A stretch of DNA of 64,000 nt from Sphingorhabdus sp. 109. Lineage in GTDB: Bacteria > Pseudomonadota > Alphaproteobacteria > Sphingomonadales > Sphingomonadaceae. Below the pieces are notes generated by a model. The model was given only the letters and a program-made list of their open reading frames with translations, searched no databases and had not been told where the DNA came from. Position numbers and translations under genes: made by a program. Shown in pieces: positions 17,693-27,131 of this stretch (positions are counted from its first letter, which is position 1; each line of letters begins with the position of its first letter). Where the stretch lies: positions 2,003,565-2,067,564 of the forward strand of contig NZ_LR732707.1 of the NCBI RefSeq assembly GCF_902506555.1, written 5' to 3'.

Positions 17693-20600
17693 ATGAGTCT
17701 GACCCACATCAAAGTAAAAGGCGCCCGCGAGCATAATCTCAAGGGCGTGGATATCGAGCTGCCGCGCGAAAAGCTGATCGTGATCACCGGCCTGTCCGGC
17801 AGCGGCAAGTCGAGCTTGGCCTTCGATACCATCTATGCCGAGGGGCAGCGGCGCTATGTCGAGAGCCTCAGCGCCTACGCGCGGCAGTTTCTCGAGATGA
17901 TGCAGAAGCCCGATGTCGAGCATATCGAGGGGCTTTCGCCTGCGATCTCGATCGAACAGAAGACCACCAGCCGCAATCCGCGTTCGACCGTCGCGACGGT
18001 GACCGAGATTTACGACTATATGCGCCTGCTTTGGGCGCGCGCCGGCGTGCCTTATTCGCCAGCCACCGGCCTGCCGATCACCGCGCAGACCGTGTCGCAA
18101 ATGGTCGACCGGGTGATGACCCTGCCCGAGAAAACCCGCTTCTTCCTGCTCGCACCCGTGGTGCGCGGCCGCAAGGGCGAATATCGCAAGGAATTGCTGG
18201 AGTGGCAGAAGGCCGGCTTCACCCGGGTCCGCGTCGACGGCGAATTTTACAATATCGAGGAAACGCCAAAGCTCGACAAGAAATACAAGCATGACATCGA
18301 GGTTGTCGTGGACCGGCTCGTGGTGCGCGAGGGCATGGAACAAAGGCTCGCCGACAGTTTCGAGACGGCACTGCGGCTGGCGGATGGCCTGGCCTTTGTC
18401 GATCTGGCGGATGGGACGGTTGAGGAGGCTTTGGCGCTTGCCAATCGTACTTCGACAAGCTCAGCACGAACGGAAAGTGTCGCGGAAGCCAGCGCGACTT
18501 TCAAACCGGAACCGGATGACTCCCCCTCCCGCTTGCGGGAGGGGTTAGGGGTGGGCCAGCCGGACACACAGAATATCCCCACCCCCGACGCCTCCCGCAA
18601 GCGGGCCCCCGACCCCTCCCGCAAGCGGGAGGGGAGCATGAAAGGCACCGGCCTCCCCCCGAACCGGATCGTCTTTTCCGAACGCTTCGCCTGCCCGGTC
18701 AGCGGTTTCACCATCGAGGAAATCGCCCCGCGGCTCTTCTCCTTCAACGCCCCGCAAGGCGCCTGCCCGTCCTGCGACGGTCTCGGCGAGAAGCTGCATT
18801 TCGATACCCAGTTGATCGTGCCCAATCCGGCGCTGAGTATCAAACAGGGCGCGGTTGTGCCCTGGGCCAAGTCCAACCCGCCCTCGCCTTATTATATGCA
18901 GGTTCTCGGCAGCCTCGCGCGCCATTTCGAATTTGATCTCGAGACGCCTTGGAACGAACTGAGCGCACATCATCAGGATGTCATTCTCAACGGCACCCAG
19001 GGCCTGCCCGTCACGCTCCGTTTTCAGGACGGCCGCAAATCCTATGAAGTGAAGAAGCCATTCGAAGGCGTCGTCGGCAATCTCAACCGGCGCATGCTGC
19101 AGACCGAGAGCGCTTGGATGCAGGAAGAGCTGGCCAAATTCCAGGCCGCCGCACCGTGCGAGACCTGTCACGGCGCGCGGCTCAAGCCGGAAGCGCTGGC
19201 GGTCAAGATTGCCGGCGAGGATATCTCCATCTCCTCTCGCCGCAGCGTCGGTGACGCGCTGGAATTTTTCGAAGGTCTGGGTGCCAAGCTCAACAAGACG
19301 CAGAGCCAGATTGCCGAACCGATCCTGAAAGAGATTATTGAACGACTGGGCTTTCTCAACAATGTCGGTCTGGATTATCTCAATCTCGATCGGACCAGCG
19401 GCACCTTGTCCGGCGGCGAAAGCCAGCGCATCCGTCTCGCCAGCCAGATCGGCTCCGGCCTGTCGGGCGTGCTCTATGTGCTCGACGAACCGAGCATCGG
19501 CCTGCACCAGCGCGACAATGACCGGCTGCTGACCACACTGAAACGTCTCCGCGATCTCGGCAATACGGTGATCGTGGTCGAACATGACGAAGACGCGATC
19601 CGCACCGCGGACTGGGTTGTCGACATGGGACCGGGCGCCGGCGTCCATGGCGGCGAGGTCGTGGCCGAGGGCACGCTCAAGCAGATCCTGAAGTCCAAGA
19701 AGTCACTGACCGCCGCCTATCTCAACGGCACCCGCGAAATCGAGGTGCCGGCCAGACGGCGCGAGGGCAATGGCAAGAAGCTGACCGTGCATGGTGCGAC
19801 CGCCAATAATCTGCAGAATGTCACAGCCTCCATTCCGCTCGGGACGTTCACCTGCATCACCGGCCTGTCGGGTTCGGGCAAAAGCTCGTTCACCATCGAC
19901 ACGCTCTATGCGGCGGCGGCACGGACGCTCAATGGCGCGCGGGTGATTGCCGGCGCGCATGACAAGATCACCGGTCTCGAATATTGCGACAAGGTCATCG
20001 ATATCGACCAGTCGCCCATCGGCCGCACCCCGCGGTCCAACCCGGCGACCTATACCGGGGCCTTCACCAACATCCGCGACTGGTTCGCCGGTCTGCCAGA
20101 GGCTCAGGCGCGCGGTTACAAGCCGGGCCGGTTCAGTTTCAACGTCAAGGGCGGCCGCTGCGAAGTCTGCCGCGGCGACGGATTGATCAAGATCGAGATG
20201 CACTTCCTGCCCGACGTCTATGTCACCTGCGAGGAATGCGGCGGCAAACGCTATAATCGCGAAACGCTGGAGGTGAAGTTCAAGGGCAAGTCAATCGCCG
20301 ATATTCTCGACATGACGGTCGAGGATGCGGTCAGCTTCTTCAAGGCCGTCCCGCCGATCCGCGACAAGATGGCGATGCTCTATGAAGTGGGCCTTGGCTA
20401 TGTGAAGGTCGGCCAGCAGGCGACGACCCTGTCCGGCGGCGAGGCGCAGCGGGTCAAGCTGGCCAAGGAATTGTCGAAACGGTCAACCGGACAGACGCTC
20501 TATATTCTCGACGAGCCGACCACCGGTCTGCATTTTGAGGATGTCCGCAAGCTTTTGCAGGTGCTTCACCAGCTGGTCGAACAGGGCAATAGCGTCGTGG

Positions 20601-20770
20601 TGATCGAGCATAATCTCGACGTCATCAAGACCGCCGACCATATCATCGACCTCGGCCCCGAAGGCGGTGTCCGCGGCGGCGAGATCGTCGCGCAAGGCAC
20701 ACCCGAAGAAGTTGCCAAGGTCAAGGGCAGCTATACCGGCGGCTATCTGAAAGATATGCTGGCGAAGTGA
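17693..20770 (+). CDS. uvrA: UvrA excinuclease ABC subunit A with in-frame palindromic insertion
   Basis: UvrA recognises damage in nucleotide excision repair. Both ABC modules are present: Walker [10 protein letters not shown] near residues 32 and 724, signatures [11 protein letters not shown] and [11 protein letters not shown], and zinc motifs [19 protein letters not shown] and CEVCRGDG. At 1025 residues it is longer than usual (about 940-970). The excess is a low-complexity stretch at about residues 252-322 ([29 protein letters not shown]) encoded by palindromic repeat DNA, between [12 protein letters not shown] and FACPVSGF. The frame is kept and all catalytic motifs remain, so the protein is probably functional. 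An SOS box lies upstream. Confidence 0.96.
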   Translation: MSLTHIKVKGAREHNLKGVDIELPREKLIVITGLSGSGKSSLAFDTIYAEGQRRYVESLSAYARQFLEMMQKPDVEHIEGLSPAISIEQKTTSRNPRSTVATVTEIYDYMRLLWARAGVPYSPATGLPITAQTVSQMVDRVMTLPEKTRFFLLAPVVRGRKGEYRKELLEWQKAGFTRVRVDGEFYNIEETPKLDKKYKHDIEVVVDRLVVREGMEQRLADSFETALRLADGLAFVDLADGTVEEALALANRTSTSSARTESVAEASATFKPEPDDSPSRLREGLGVGQPDTQNIPTPDASRKRAPDPSRKREGSMKGTGLPPNRIVFSERFACPVSGFTIEEIAPRLFSFNAPQGACPSCDGLGEKLHFDTQLIVPNPALSIKQGAVVPWAKSNPPSPYYMQVLGSLARHFEFDLETPWNELSAHHQDVILNGTQGLPVTLRFQDGRKSYEVKKPFEGVVGNLNRRMLQTESAWMQEELAKFQAAAPCETCHGARLKPEALAVKIAGEDISISSRRSVGDALEFFEGLGAKLNKTQSQIAEPILKEIIERLGFLNNVGLDYLNLDRTSGTLSGGESQRIRLASQIGSGLSGVLYVLDEPSIGLHQRDNDRLLTTLKRLRDLGNTVIVVEHDEDAIRTADWVVDMGPGAGVHGGEVVAEGTLKQILKSKKSLTAAYLNGTREIEVPARRREGNGKKLTVHGATANNLQNVTASIPLGTFTCITGLSGSGKSSFTIDTLYAAAARTLNGARVIAGAHDKITGLEYCDKVIDIDQSPIGRTPRSNPATYTGAFTNIRDWFAGLPEAQARGYKPGRFSFNVKGGRCEVCRGDGLIKIEMHFLPDVYVTCEECGGKRYNRETLEVKFKGKSIADILDMTVEDAVSFFKAVPPIRDKMAMLYEVGLGYVKVGQQATTLSGGEAQRVKLAKELSKRSTGQTLYILDEPTTGLHFEDVRKLLQVLHQLVEQGNSVVVIEHNLDVIKTADHIIDLGPEGGVRGGEIVAQGTPEEVAKVKGSYTGGYLKDMLAK
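18449..18634. repeat. Composite palindromic repeat inside uvrA
   Basis: The insert begins with ACTTCGACAAGCTCAGCACG (18449-18468), a dispersed repeat unit that I recognise from sphingomonads. It then holds a perfect 10-bp-arm palindrome at 18523-18544 (CCCCTCCCGC, TT, and its complement), an inverted pair GGGGTGGG/CCCCACCCC around 18550-18585, a partial copy near 18592-18605, and a second perfect palindrome at 18613-18634 with an AA loop. Base composition and peptide content (Pro, Arg, Ser, Gly) differ sharply from the rest of uvrA. No frame break results. Confidence 0.85.
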
Positions 20771-21102
20771 GCGGCACAGTTGCGAGGCTTCTTTTCGTCT
20801 GCACCCGCAACCGCCTGCGCAGCCCGACAGCGGAGGTGGTGCTGAACAGCGTGGACAGGGTGACGGCCATCTCGGCTGGTACGAATAACGATGCCGAGAC
20901 ACCGCTATCCGGCGATCTGATCCTCTGGGCGGACAGCATCTATGTGATGGAGACCGGCCACAGGAAAAAGATCACGCAGAAATTCGGCCCGTTGCTGAAA
21001 GAAAAGCCGGTTCGCAACCTGGCCATTCCGGACAATTACAAGTTCATGGATCCGGATCTGGTTGCGATCATCAAAGCCAGATTTCCGGCCTATTTTCCCT
21101 AG
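20767..21102 (+). CDS. Low-molecular-weight phosphatase-like protein
   Basis: A 111-residue protein with the beta-strand and P-loop of the LMW protein tyrosine phosphatase fold: [16 protein letters not shown], where Cys12 and Arg18 fit CX5R followed by Ser. The usual GNICRS is altered to RNRLRS, and the protein is shorter than the usual 150 residues or so, so activity is uncertain. [12 protein letters not shown] near the C-terminus could supply the general acid. The GTG start overlaps the uvrA stop (AAGTGAGC), so expression may follow uvrA and the SOS response. The stop TAG shares CTAG with the convergent DUF4345 gene. Confidence 0.72.
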   Translation: MSGTVARLLFVCTRNRLRSPTAEVVLNSVDRVTAISAGTNNDAETPLSGDLILWADSIYVMETGHRKKITQKFGPLLKEKPVRNLAIPDNYKFMDPDLVAIIKARFPAYFP

Positions 21103-21473
21103 CGCTTCAAGACCCGGTGCTGCCACAATAGCAACGCGACCGGTACGACCAGTTCAACAATCATGCCACTGACTTGCCAGCTAGCGGGCTCGCCCACTGT
21201 CGTCCAGGACACCGCCCTGGCGATGCCACCGACAAACCAGCCCAGCATGGCAAAGCGTAATAAATCCGCCCGGCCGCGAATATCACCGGCCGACCAGAGG
21301 ATCATCAACCCGATAGCGACATAGACGCCGGCAAGATAACGATACTGGCTGTCGAGCGCCGTGCTGACCGCGTCCCCTCCACTATGTTCCGCTGCGCCAA
21401 ATAGTATGCCGGTAACGCCCAAAAATAGCGGAACCAGCCCCACCAGAATCGTGACAATACGTAAGATATTCAT
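21099..21473 (-). CDS. DUF4345 family membrane protein
   Basis: A 124-residue protein with four hydrophobic helices (about residues 4-26, 47-62, 71-90 and 103-118). The pattern QYRYLAGVYVAIGLMILW and LLRFAMLGWFVGGIARAVSW is characteristic of DUF4345, a family of small integral membrane proteins of unknown function. The start MNILRIVTIL at 21473 is preferred over the longer upstream frame, which overlaps the P450 gene and has no membrane character. It lies 94 bases downstream of the P450 stop and may be cotranscribed with it. Confidence 0.78.
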   Translation of the reverse strand: MNILRIVTILVGLVPLFLGVTGILFGAAEHSGGDAVSTALDSQYRYLAGVYVAIGLMILWSAGDIRGRADLLRFAMLGWFVGGIARAVSWTTVGEPASWQVSGMIVELVVPVALLLWQHRVLKR

Positions 21474-21567
21474 TTCGATTTCCCCGTCGCCCCGCTCGCT
21501 CAAGCGAAAAAAGCTTAAATCCCGAACAGGCGATGCCCCAAGCGCAGCGGATAGTCCAGCCTGGTGT

Positions 21568-22965
21568 CTACAGCCGCTCGAGACGCACAGGCAACCCGTC
21601 CTTGGGCTGCGGGATCGGGAAGACCTGCCAGTCCGGCTCGTAACCCGCTCCACCCTGCAGGACCACTCGGTTCTGGGTCAGCATCGTATGCATCAAGATC
21701 TTGATCTGCATATAGGCGAAATGGAGTCCGAGACACATATGCGCGCCGCCGCCAAAGGGCACCCAGGCATATTTGTGACGACCGGCCGAATTTTCCGGCG
21801 TGAAGCGCAACGGATCGAATTTTTCCGGATCGGGCCAGTGTTTTTCCATCTTGTGGACAAAGCTGGGGCTCACCCCGACGGTTGTACCGGCTGGAATCGT
21901 GTAATTGCGGAAGGTAAAATCCTTGACCGCCCGACGCGGCATCGACGGCACCGGCGGGATCAGCCGCAGCGCTTCCTTGAAGGCCATTTCGGTCAGTTCG
22001 AGCTTGCCCAGCTGTTCCATCGACAGCGCCGTTCCGGCAGGCGCGACCGACAGACATTCTTCGCGGATCTTGTCCTGCCACTCGGGATGTTTGGCGAGCA
22101 GATAGATCAGGCTGGTCGCAGACGAGGTAATTGTGTCATGCGCCGCCATCATCAGGAAATTCATGTGATCGACGACCTCGTCCTCGGTCAGCAGCTCGCC
22201 ATTTTCATGGGTTGCGAGGCAGATCTGGGTGAATATATCCTCTCCGCCTTTCGCCCGGCGTTCTTTCACTTGCGGGGTGAAATATTCGAGCAGATATTCG
22301 CGCGCCTTCACGCCTTTCCACATCTTGGTAAAGGGAATCGGTTTGCGCGCCACACCCACCGAAGCCTGCACCTCGTGCACGAACGCCTTATTAATCTTGT
22401 CGGCTTCCGGCCCCCAAGGGATACCCAGGATCGCGCTGGCAGCGGTATCCAGCGACAGCGATTTGATCGCCGGATAAAATTCGAATTCCGTCCCGCTCCA
22501 TTCGCCAACCCGCTGTAATATCCCCTCGCCGAGCACCTGGCAGTGATGCCTCATCGGGCCCGGCTTGAAAGCCACCGACAGCGCCTTGCGATCCGCCCGG
22601 TGACGTTCGAAATCCATCAGCATCAGGCCGCGGGGAAACAAATTGTTGAGAATCGGTCCCCAGCCCTGCTCGCTGGAGAATATCTTGTCCTTGTTGAACA
22701 GGATCAATTCGGTGGCATCGGCCCCAAGCAGATTGACCGACCATCCCCCGAAACTGAATGCGCGATAGACCGAGCCATATTTTTCGAACATCCGGCGCCC
22801 GAATGCGTACGGGTTCTTGAGCAGATCCAGTGTACAACCCAGAACCGGCAGGCCTTTTTCACCCGGAATATGCGACAGTTCTTCCTCGCTGGGGCGCCGC
22901 ACCCAATGCGGATTGGCAGACTCCTGAAACGGATATCCATGCGGTTTTGCTGCAACTGTCGTCAC
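21568..22965 (-). CDS. Cytochrome P450
   Basis: A heme-thiolate monooxygenase of 465 residues without an N-terminal membrane anchor. Seen: the I-helix oxygen-activation motif AAHDTITSS, the K-helix ExxR in KEALRLIP, a PERF-like FDPLRFTPE, and the heme-binding FGGGAHMCLGLHFA with the proximal Cys. The substrate is not evident; the spacing and PFGGGAHMC form recall sterol/fatty-acid-type bacterial P450s. The GTG at 22965 is chosen because AGGAG lies 7-8 bases before it, while the longer frame from 23025 adds residues without a counterpart. No ferredoxin partner is adjacent. Confidence 0.9.
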   Translation of the reverse strand: MTTVAAKPHGYPFQESANPHWVRRPSEEELSHIPGEKGLPVLGCTLDLLKNPYAFGRRMFEKYGSVYRAFSFGGWSVNLLGADATELILFNKDKIFSSEQGWGPILNNLFPRGLMLMDFERHRADRKALSVAFKPGPMRHHCQVLGEGILQRVGEWSGTEFEFYPAIKSLSLDTAASAILGIPWGPEADKINKAFVHEVQASVGVARKPIPFTKMWKGVKAREYLLEYFTPQVKERRAKGGEDIFTQICLATHENGELLTEDEVVDHMNFLMMAAHDTITSSATSLIYLLAKHPEWQDKIREECLSVAPAGTALSMEQLGKLELTEMAFKEALRLIPPVPSMPRRAVKDFTFRNYTIPAGTTVGVSPSFVHKMEKHWPDPEKFDPLRFTPENSAGRHKYAWVPFGGGAHMCLGLHFAYMQIKILMHTMLTQNRVVLQGGAGYEPDWQVFPIPQPKDGLPVRLERL

Positions 22966-23137
22966 GCGAGTTCTCCTGAACTGGTATTTTGACAACAGGA
23001 TAGCTACTTTCATTAATGTCAGCAAGCCACTCCATTCATAAGCTATTCAATCACTGCAAATTAATGGTGGAACCAATCACGAAACAGTCGCAATGCCGTA
23101 GGGCTGGTGCCAAGGAACCGGATTCAGAGGAACGATC

Positions 23138-23812
23138 ATGACCAATTTTGCAACGCCCCGGTTCCTGAAGTCTGCCTTCGCCGCAGGCGCACTGTTGAGC
23201 CTCGGCGGGTGCATGTATGGCGGCACATATGGCGACGGCTATGTCAACAATCATGGCTATGATTGCGATCCCTATGCGCCGTTCGATGATTATTATGCCT
23301 GCGACTATGGCTATGGTTTTGCCAATATCGGCTTCGGCGGCGGCTGGTATGACCAATATTATTATCCCGGCTATGGCATCTATATTTTTGATCGTGGCGG
23401 CAGACGCCACGCGATGCACGCCAATCACCGGCGCTATTGGGCCCGTCAGCGTGCCGCTTATGGCGGACATCGCGCCAGAGATCGCAGATATCGGGATGTA
23501 GATTCCAGCCGCCGCGGCGACCGCCGTGACCGCAGAATTGATCGCCGGAATGATTCTCGCGATCGGGATGGTGACAATGGTCGCGGCCAGCGGCGCGGCG
23601 ACGACAGAAGTGCGCGCGAGGAACGCGGCAATCGCTCGGAATCAGAGGCAACCCGTCCAAACAGGAGATCGAACGGAACAGCCGAGCAGCCGCGAACCCG
23701 GCCCCAGTCGTCGGTTCGTACCGACAGAGCAACCCGCGAAAGCCGCAGCGAACCGAGTCGCCGTGCGCGCGAATCCAGCCGTAGCGGACGGAAGCCGCTC
23801 CGCGACGACTAG
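23138..23812 (+). CDS. Tyr/Gly-rich lipoprotein with Arg-rich tail
   Basis: A 224-residue protein with three regions. The N-terminal signal ends in the lipobox LSLGGC (Cys25), so it is probably a lipoprotein. Residues 26-85 are rich in Tyr, Gly and Asp (for example GYDCDPYAPFDDYYACDYG). Residues 86-224 are extremely rich in Arg with Asp, Ser and Glu and are probably disordered. I do not know the function; similar composition is common in sphingomonad envelope proteins annotated as hypothetical. A good RBS (GAGGAAC) precedes the ATG. Binding of nucleic acid or polyanionic polymers by the tail is speculation. Confidence 0.7.
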   Translation: MTNFATPRFLKSAFAAGALLSLGGCMYGGTYGDGYVNNHGYDCDPYAPFDDYYACDYGYGFANIGFGGGWYDQYYYPGYGIYIFDRGGRRHAMHANHRRYWARQRAAYGGHRARDRRYRDVDSSRRGDRRDRRIDRRNDSRDRDGDNGRGQRRGDDRSAREERGNRSESEATRPNRRSNGTAEQPRTRPQSSVRTDRATRESRSEPSRRARESSRSGRKPLRDD

Positions 23813-23925
23813 CGCAACCGGGCCCGCGCGCGCCGCCTCCCGCAGCGTAATAGTTAATAGAATTGTAATCATACTGATTAGCCTATATCCTGTGATCCCG
23901 ATATCATCTTCGAGGATTTTGGTTA

Positions 23926-25011
23926 ATGGCAAGCGCATTTAGCGACATTCAACCCGACCAATATACACCGTCGGAACAACATCCACAGCATGGCGTCATC
24001 ATCGGCGGGCCGGCTGCACGCGCCAAACGCATCGAATATGGCATATTGCTTTCGACGATGGTACTGGGATCGCTCGGAGCGCTTTACTGGACCCTGACCC
24101 ACGCCACCGGCTGGGTCGAATGGTCCGCTTTTCTGTTCGGATTTGCCCTGATCAATATGGGCGTCGGCATTGGCTATCACCGCTATTTCACCCATCGCGC
24201 TTTTGAAGCGGGGCCGAAAATGCGCCTTGCCATCGGCATCATGGCGCAAATGGCCTGTCAGGCATCGGTCCTGAAATGGGCCGCGGATCATCGCCGCCAC
24301 CATGCCTTTGCCGACAAGGTGGGCGACATACACAGCCCCTATATCGACGGTCATGGCAAGAAAATGGGGAAACTCAAGGGACTGGGCATTGCCCATTTCG
24401 GCTGGCTGTTCGACAACACCACTTCCGACATGAAGGTCTATGGCAAGGGCCTGATCGACGATCCGCAAGTATTGTGGTGCCACAAGCATCGCTGGTCGAT
24501 CGCGGTTTTTTCCAGCATCGTCCTGCCAGCCCTTTGGGCGCTGGCTTTTGGCGGACCGGAACATATCATCGGCACCATCCTGATCGGCGGTTTTTTCCGC
24601 AATTTCTTCTTCCTGAACTTCGTGATGGGCGTGAACAGCATCGGCCATGTTTTCGGCTCGCAGCGCTTTGATACCAAGGACGGATCGCGCAACAACTGGT
24701 TCATGGCCTGGATGACCTTCGGTGACGGATGGCACAACAACCATCACCAGCATCCGCGCGCCGCCTCCTCCCAGGTTGCGTGGTGGGAGTTCGACCTGAA
24801 CGGACAGATCATTTATCTCTGGGAGAAAATGGGCCTCGTCTGGAACGTCCAGCGGGCCCCTGCCTATATCCGGAACGAAAAGGGCGAATGGATCCAGCAA
24901 AAGCCGAAGGCCGCATCTGCCAGATTCGACGAACCGGAGGTCATGTCAGCCGATGACGGCGGCATCATGTTCCCGGCCGACAAGCAGCATCATATTGAAC
25001 CCGCCGAATGA
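23926..25011 (+). CDS. Acyl-CoA/fatty acid desaturase
   Basis: A 361-residue membrane di-iron desaturase that should introduce a double bond into fatty acyl chains. Three histidine boxes are visible: HRYFTH near residue 85, HRRHH near 123 and HNNHH near 269. Four hydrophobic helices flank them in the usual pairs. The order and spacing fit the delta-9 acyl-CoA/acyl-lipid desaturase group. It is transcribed alone and converges with the type II secretion operon, with 10 bases between the stops. Confidence 0.92.
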   Translation: MASAFSDIQPDQYTPSEQHPQHGVIIGGPAARAKRIEYGILLSTMVLGSLGALYWTLTHATGWVEWSAFLFGFALINMGVGIGYHRYFTHRAFEAGPKMRLAIGIMAQMACQASVLKWAADHRRHHAFADKVGDIHSPYIDGHGKKMGKLKGLGIAHFGWLFDNTTSDMKVYGKGLIDDPQVLWCHKHRWSIAVFSSIVLPALWALAFGGPEHIIGTILIGGFFRNFFFLNFVMGVNSIGHVFGSQRFDTKDGSRNNWFMAWMTFGDGWHNNHHQHPRAASSQVAWWEFDLNGQIIYLWEKMGLVWNVQRAPAYIRNEKGEWIQQKPKAASARFDEPEVMSADDGGIMFPADKQHHIEPAE

Positions 25012-25021
25012 CGGATCGCGG

Positions 25022-25495
25022 CTAATGTGACCGCAGGGTCAGATTGGCCGAAACCGTTCCATTGTCAGCGGGATCGACGCGAAGGCTTTCCACCGCGATC
25101 CCCTCGCGTTCGATCCGCGAAAGCCAGCCCAGCAGCGCCGTCGGCTTCGCGGATTCCACCACCATATTCACTCGTTCGTCCGACTGCGGAGTCACAGAGG
25201 CCACCGCTATACCCGTCTCGCCAGCGCTCTGGCTGACATAAGCGTCGATTGCCCCCGTGAAGCGTTTCGGCTGCCCATCCGCCGGTTGCAGCAGCGCCGC
25301 AACCTTGCTCTCGATCCGGGCCTGCCGTTCGACCGCATCACTATAGCGATCTTCGGCGGTGTCCATGGCATCGACCATCGGGCCGGCAATGCCGTAATAG
25401 CCGACCACTCCCGCCAGCAACAGGCCGGCTATGCCGACCAGCATTTGTTCCCGCCGGCTGAGTCCGGCTAGCCAGCTTCTCGCATTGTCTATCAT
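25022..25495 (-). CDS. gspM: Type II secretion protein GspM
   Basis: A 157-residue bitopic inner-membrane protein of the T2SS platform. It has a short cytoplasmic N-terminus with LSRREQMLVGIAG, one transmembrane helix (about residues 17-35), a coiled region and a small C-terminal ferredoxin-like domain (ESLRVDPADNGTVSANLTL). GspM partners GspL. Its start overlaps the gspL stop as ATGA. It is the last gene of this operon; no gspN or gspO follows. Confidence 0.85.
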   Translation of the reverse strand: MIDNARSWLAGLSRREQMLVGIAGLLLAGVVGYYGIAGPMVDAMDTAEDRYSDAVERQARIESKVAALLQPADGQPKRFTGAIDAYVSQSAGETGIAVASVTPQSDERVNMVVESAKPTALLGWLSRIEREGIAVESLRVDPADNGTVSANLTLRSH

Positions 25496-26625
25496 GGTGC
25501 TCTCACCGTAATGTCAGCCTGTGCCGATCCGGTCGCGTCGGTACGCGGGGTCGCGGTAATGATGAAACCCGCGTCCTGGAGAGCCAGCAGGGCCGGGTTG
25601 ATATCCTCATTGCGCACCGCCGACAATGTCGCCGACACAATGCCATTGTCACCATAAGCCATGCGGGTGATCGACACATTCGGCACCTGCTGCAGCGCTG
25701 CATATAGTGCCGAAGCCGGAACCGGGAACATTATATTGCCGCGGTTTTCGGCAATCAGCCGCTGGTCCAGCGCGCGTTCGGCGGCTTCGGGATTTTCCTG
25801 CTCGCCGACAATCTCTGCAGCCCGCACCAGCGCCGCCTCGTCCGCGGACGCGGCTGCCCAATGATATTTGGCCAGTTGCGCCAGCGGAATGGCAAGAGAC
25901 AGGATGACCAGTCCCGCAGCCATCCAGCCGAGGCGGCGTTTTTCCTTCGCATCGATCGCCCGTTGCGTTTTCTTCACGAAGGGCCCGCTCCGGAAATTCA
26001 GATCGCTTTTCTCCGCAGCACCGGCCAGCATGACGCCGAAAGCATCGCCGGCTATCGGTTCGACGGCTCGTTCGGCAAAGAGAATTTTGCGCAAAGCAGG
26101 ATCATCCACCGCGATGATATTTCCGGCGCGCACGACCCGGTCAAATCCGAAATCCGCAGATACGGCATTCGCTTCCATCTCTCCGCCCGTCGGCAGCAGC
26201 CAGCCAGCCGGAATGATCGCATCCGGGTCAATATTCCGCGCCTGCAAACGGACCAGACCGCTTGCCAGTATATCCTGCCCGACCGCAGCCGTAACCGGCT
26301 CGCCCGATTCATCGATAGCGGCGACAATATGCACCCGGTCGGCTTCCAGACTTTGGGCTCTGGCGGCGATAATTGCTGCCGCCCGCATCTGGCTTTCATT
26401 CGCATCGCTGATCGCTGGGTGCGCCATGATGCTGACATGATGTGACGGCATCAGCGCGATCATGCGTATATTTGCATCCCCCTGGCCGGCCCCACCGGCC
26501 TGCGATGCCAGGAGCGGATCCGAATCGCAGTCCGTAGCCTGCACGGCCCCGTCTGCGACGTGCCACCAGTGCAGCACTTCGTCATCCGCGACGGGAAAGG
26601 CAATCAGGAGAAGGTCGGGGTTCAC
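25492..26625 (-). CDS. gspL: Type II secretion protein GspL
   Basis: GspL links the ATPase GspE to the inner-membrane platform. The roughly 377-residue protein has an N-terminal cytoplasmic actin-like domain (to about residue 235), a transmembrane helix near residues 240-262 (RRLGWMAAGLVILSLAIPLA) and a periplasmic ferredoxin-like domain. I prefer the GTG at 26625 (MNPDLLLIAFP), 10 bases after the gspG stop, over the frame that opens at 26766 inside gspG. In most T2SS operons gspH, I, J and K separate gspG from gspL; here gspL follows gspG directly. Confidence 0.85.
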   Translation of the reverse strand: MNPDLLLIAFPVADDEVLHWWHVADGAVQATDCDSDPLLASQAGGAGQGDANIRMIALMPSHHVSIMAHPAISDANESQMRAAAIIAARAQSLEADRVHIVAAIDESGEPVTAAVGQDILASGLVRLQARNIDPDAIIPAGWLLPTGGEMEANAVSADFGFDRVVRAGNIIAVDDPALRKILFAERAVEPIAGDAFGVMLAGAAEKSDLNFRSGPFVKKTQRAIDAKEKRRLGWMAAGLVILSLAIPLAQLAKYHWAAASADEAALVRAAEIVGEQENPEAAERALDQRLIAENRGNIMFPVPASALYAALQQVPNVSITRMAYGDNGIVSATLSAVRNEDINPALLALQDAGFIITATPRTDATGSAQADITVRAP

Positions 26626-26635
26626 GCGCTCGGTC

Positions 26636-27115
26636 TTATTCAGCGTAAATATCGGCGTTATCATCCTCACCGCCCGGCGCGCCGTCGGCGCCCAGCGAGT
26701 AAAGATCATAGCCGGGACCCTGACGACCGGGATTGTCATATTGATAGGGCCGTCCCCAGGGATCATCCGGCAGCTTCTTGATATAACCTCCCTGGCGGTA
26801 GCGCGCGCTTGTCGTCAAAGACGCGGGCGCCGAAACCAGCGCCTGGAGACCGTCGGACGAGCCGGGATAGCTGAGATTGTCCAGCCGGTACATTTCCAGT
26901 GCCTGCCCCAGCGTCGCAATATCCGCTCGAGCCTTTTCGATCATTGCGCGGTCCTGGCTGGGCATCACGTTGATCACCACAATGGTGGTCATCAGGCCGA
27001 TGATGAAAATCACCACCATCAACTCGACCAGAGTAAAGCCATTGCGCTTCTTGCGCTTTGCGGTTTCGCGAACCGCAGCTTTGCTAGAATTTTCAATGTC
27101 TGTTGTCATAGTCAT
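26636..27115 (-). CDS. gspG: Type II secretion major pseudopilin GspG
   Basis: GspG polymerises into the pseudopilus. The 159-residue precursor has a basic leader (about 26 residues) ending at the prepilin peptidase site NG/FTLVELMVVIFIIGL, with the essential Glu at position +5 of the mature protein. The C-terminal domain has the calcium-binding loop features DPWGRPYQYDNPG and the SLGADGAPGGEDD ending. No prepilin peptidase gene (gspO/pilD) is in the window, so processing needs a distant gene. Confidence 0.95.
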   Translation of the reverse strand: MTMTTDIENSSKAAVRETAKRKKRNGFTLVELMVVIFIIGLMTTIVVINVMPSQDRAMIEKARADIATLGQALEMYRLDNLSYPGSSDGLQALVSAPASLTTSARYRQGGYIKKLPDDPWGRPYQYDNPGRQGPGYDLYSLGADGAPGGEDDNADIYAE

Positions 27116-27131
27116 TCCTTTTTCCCGGCCC

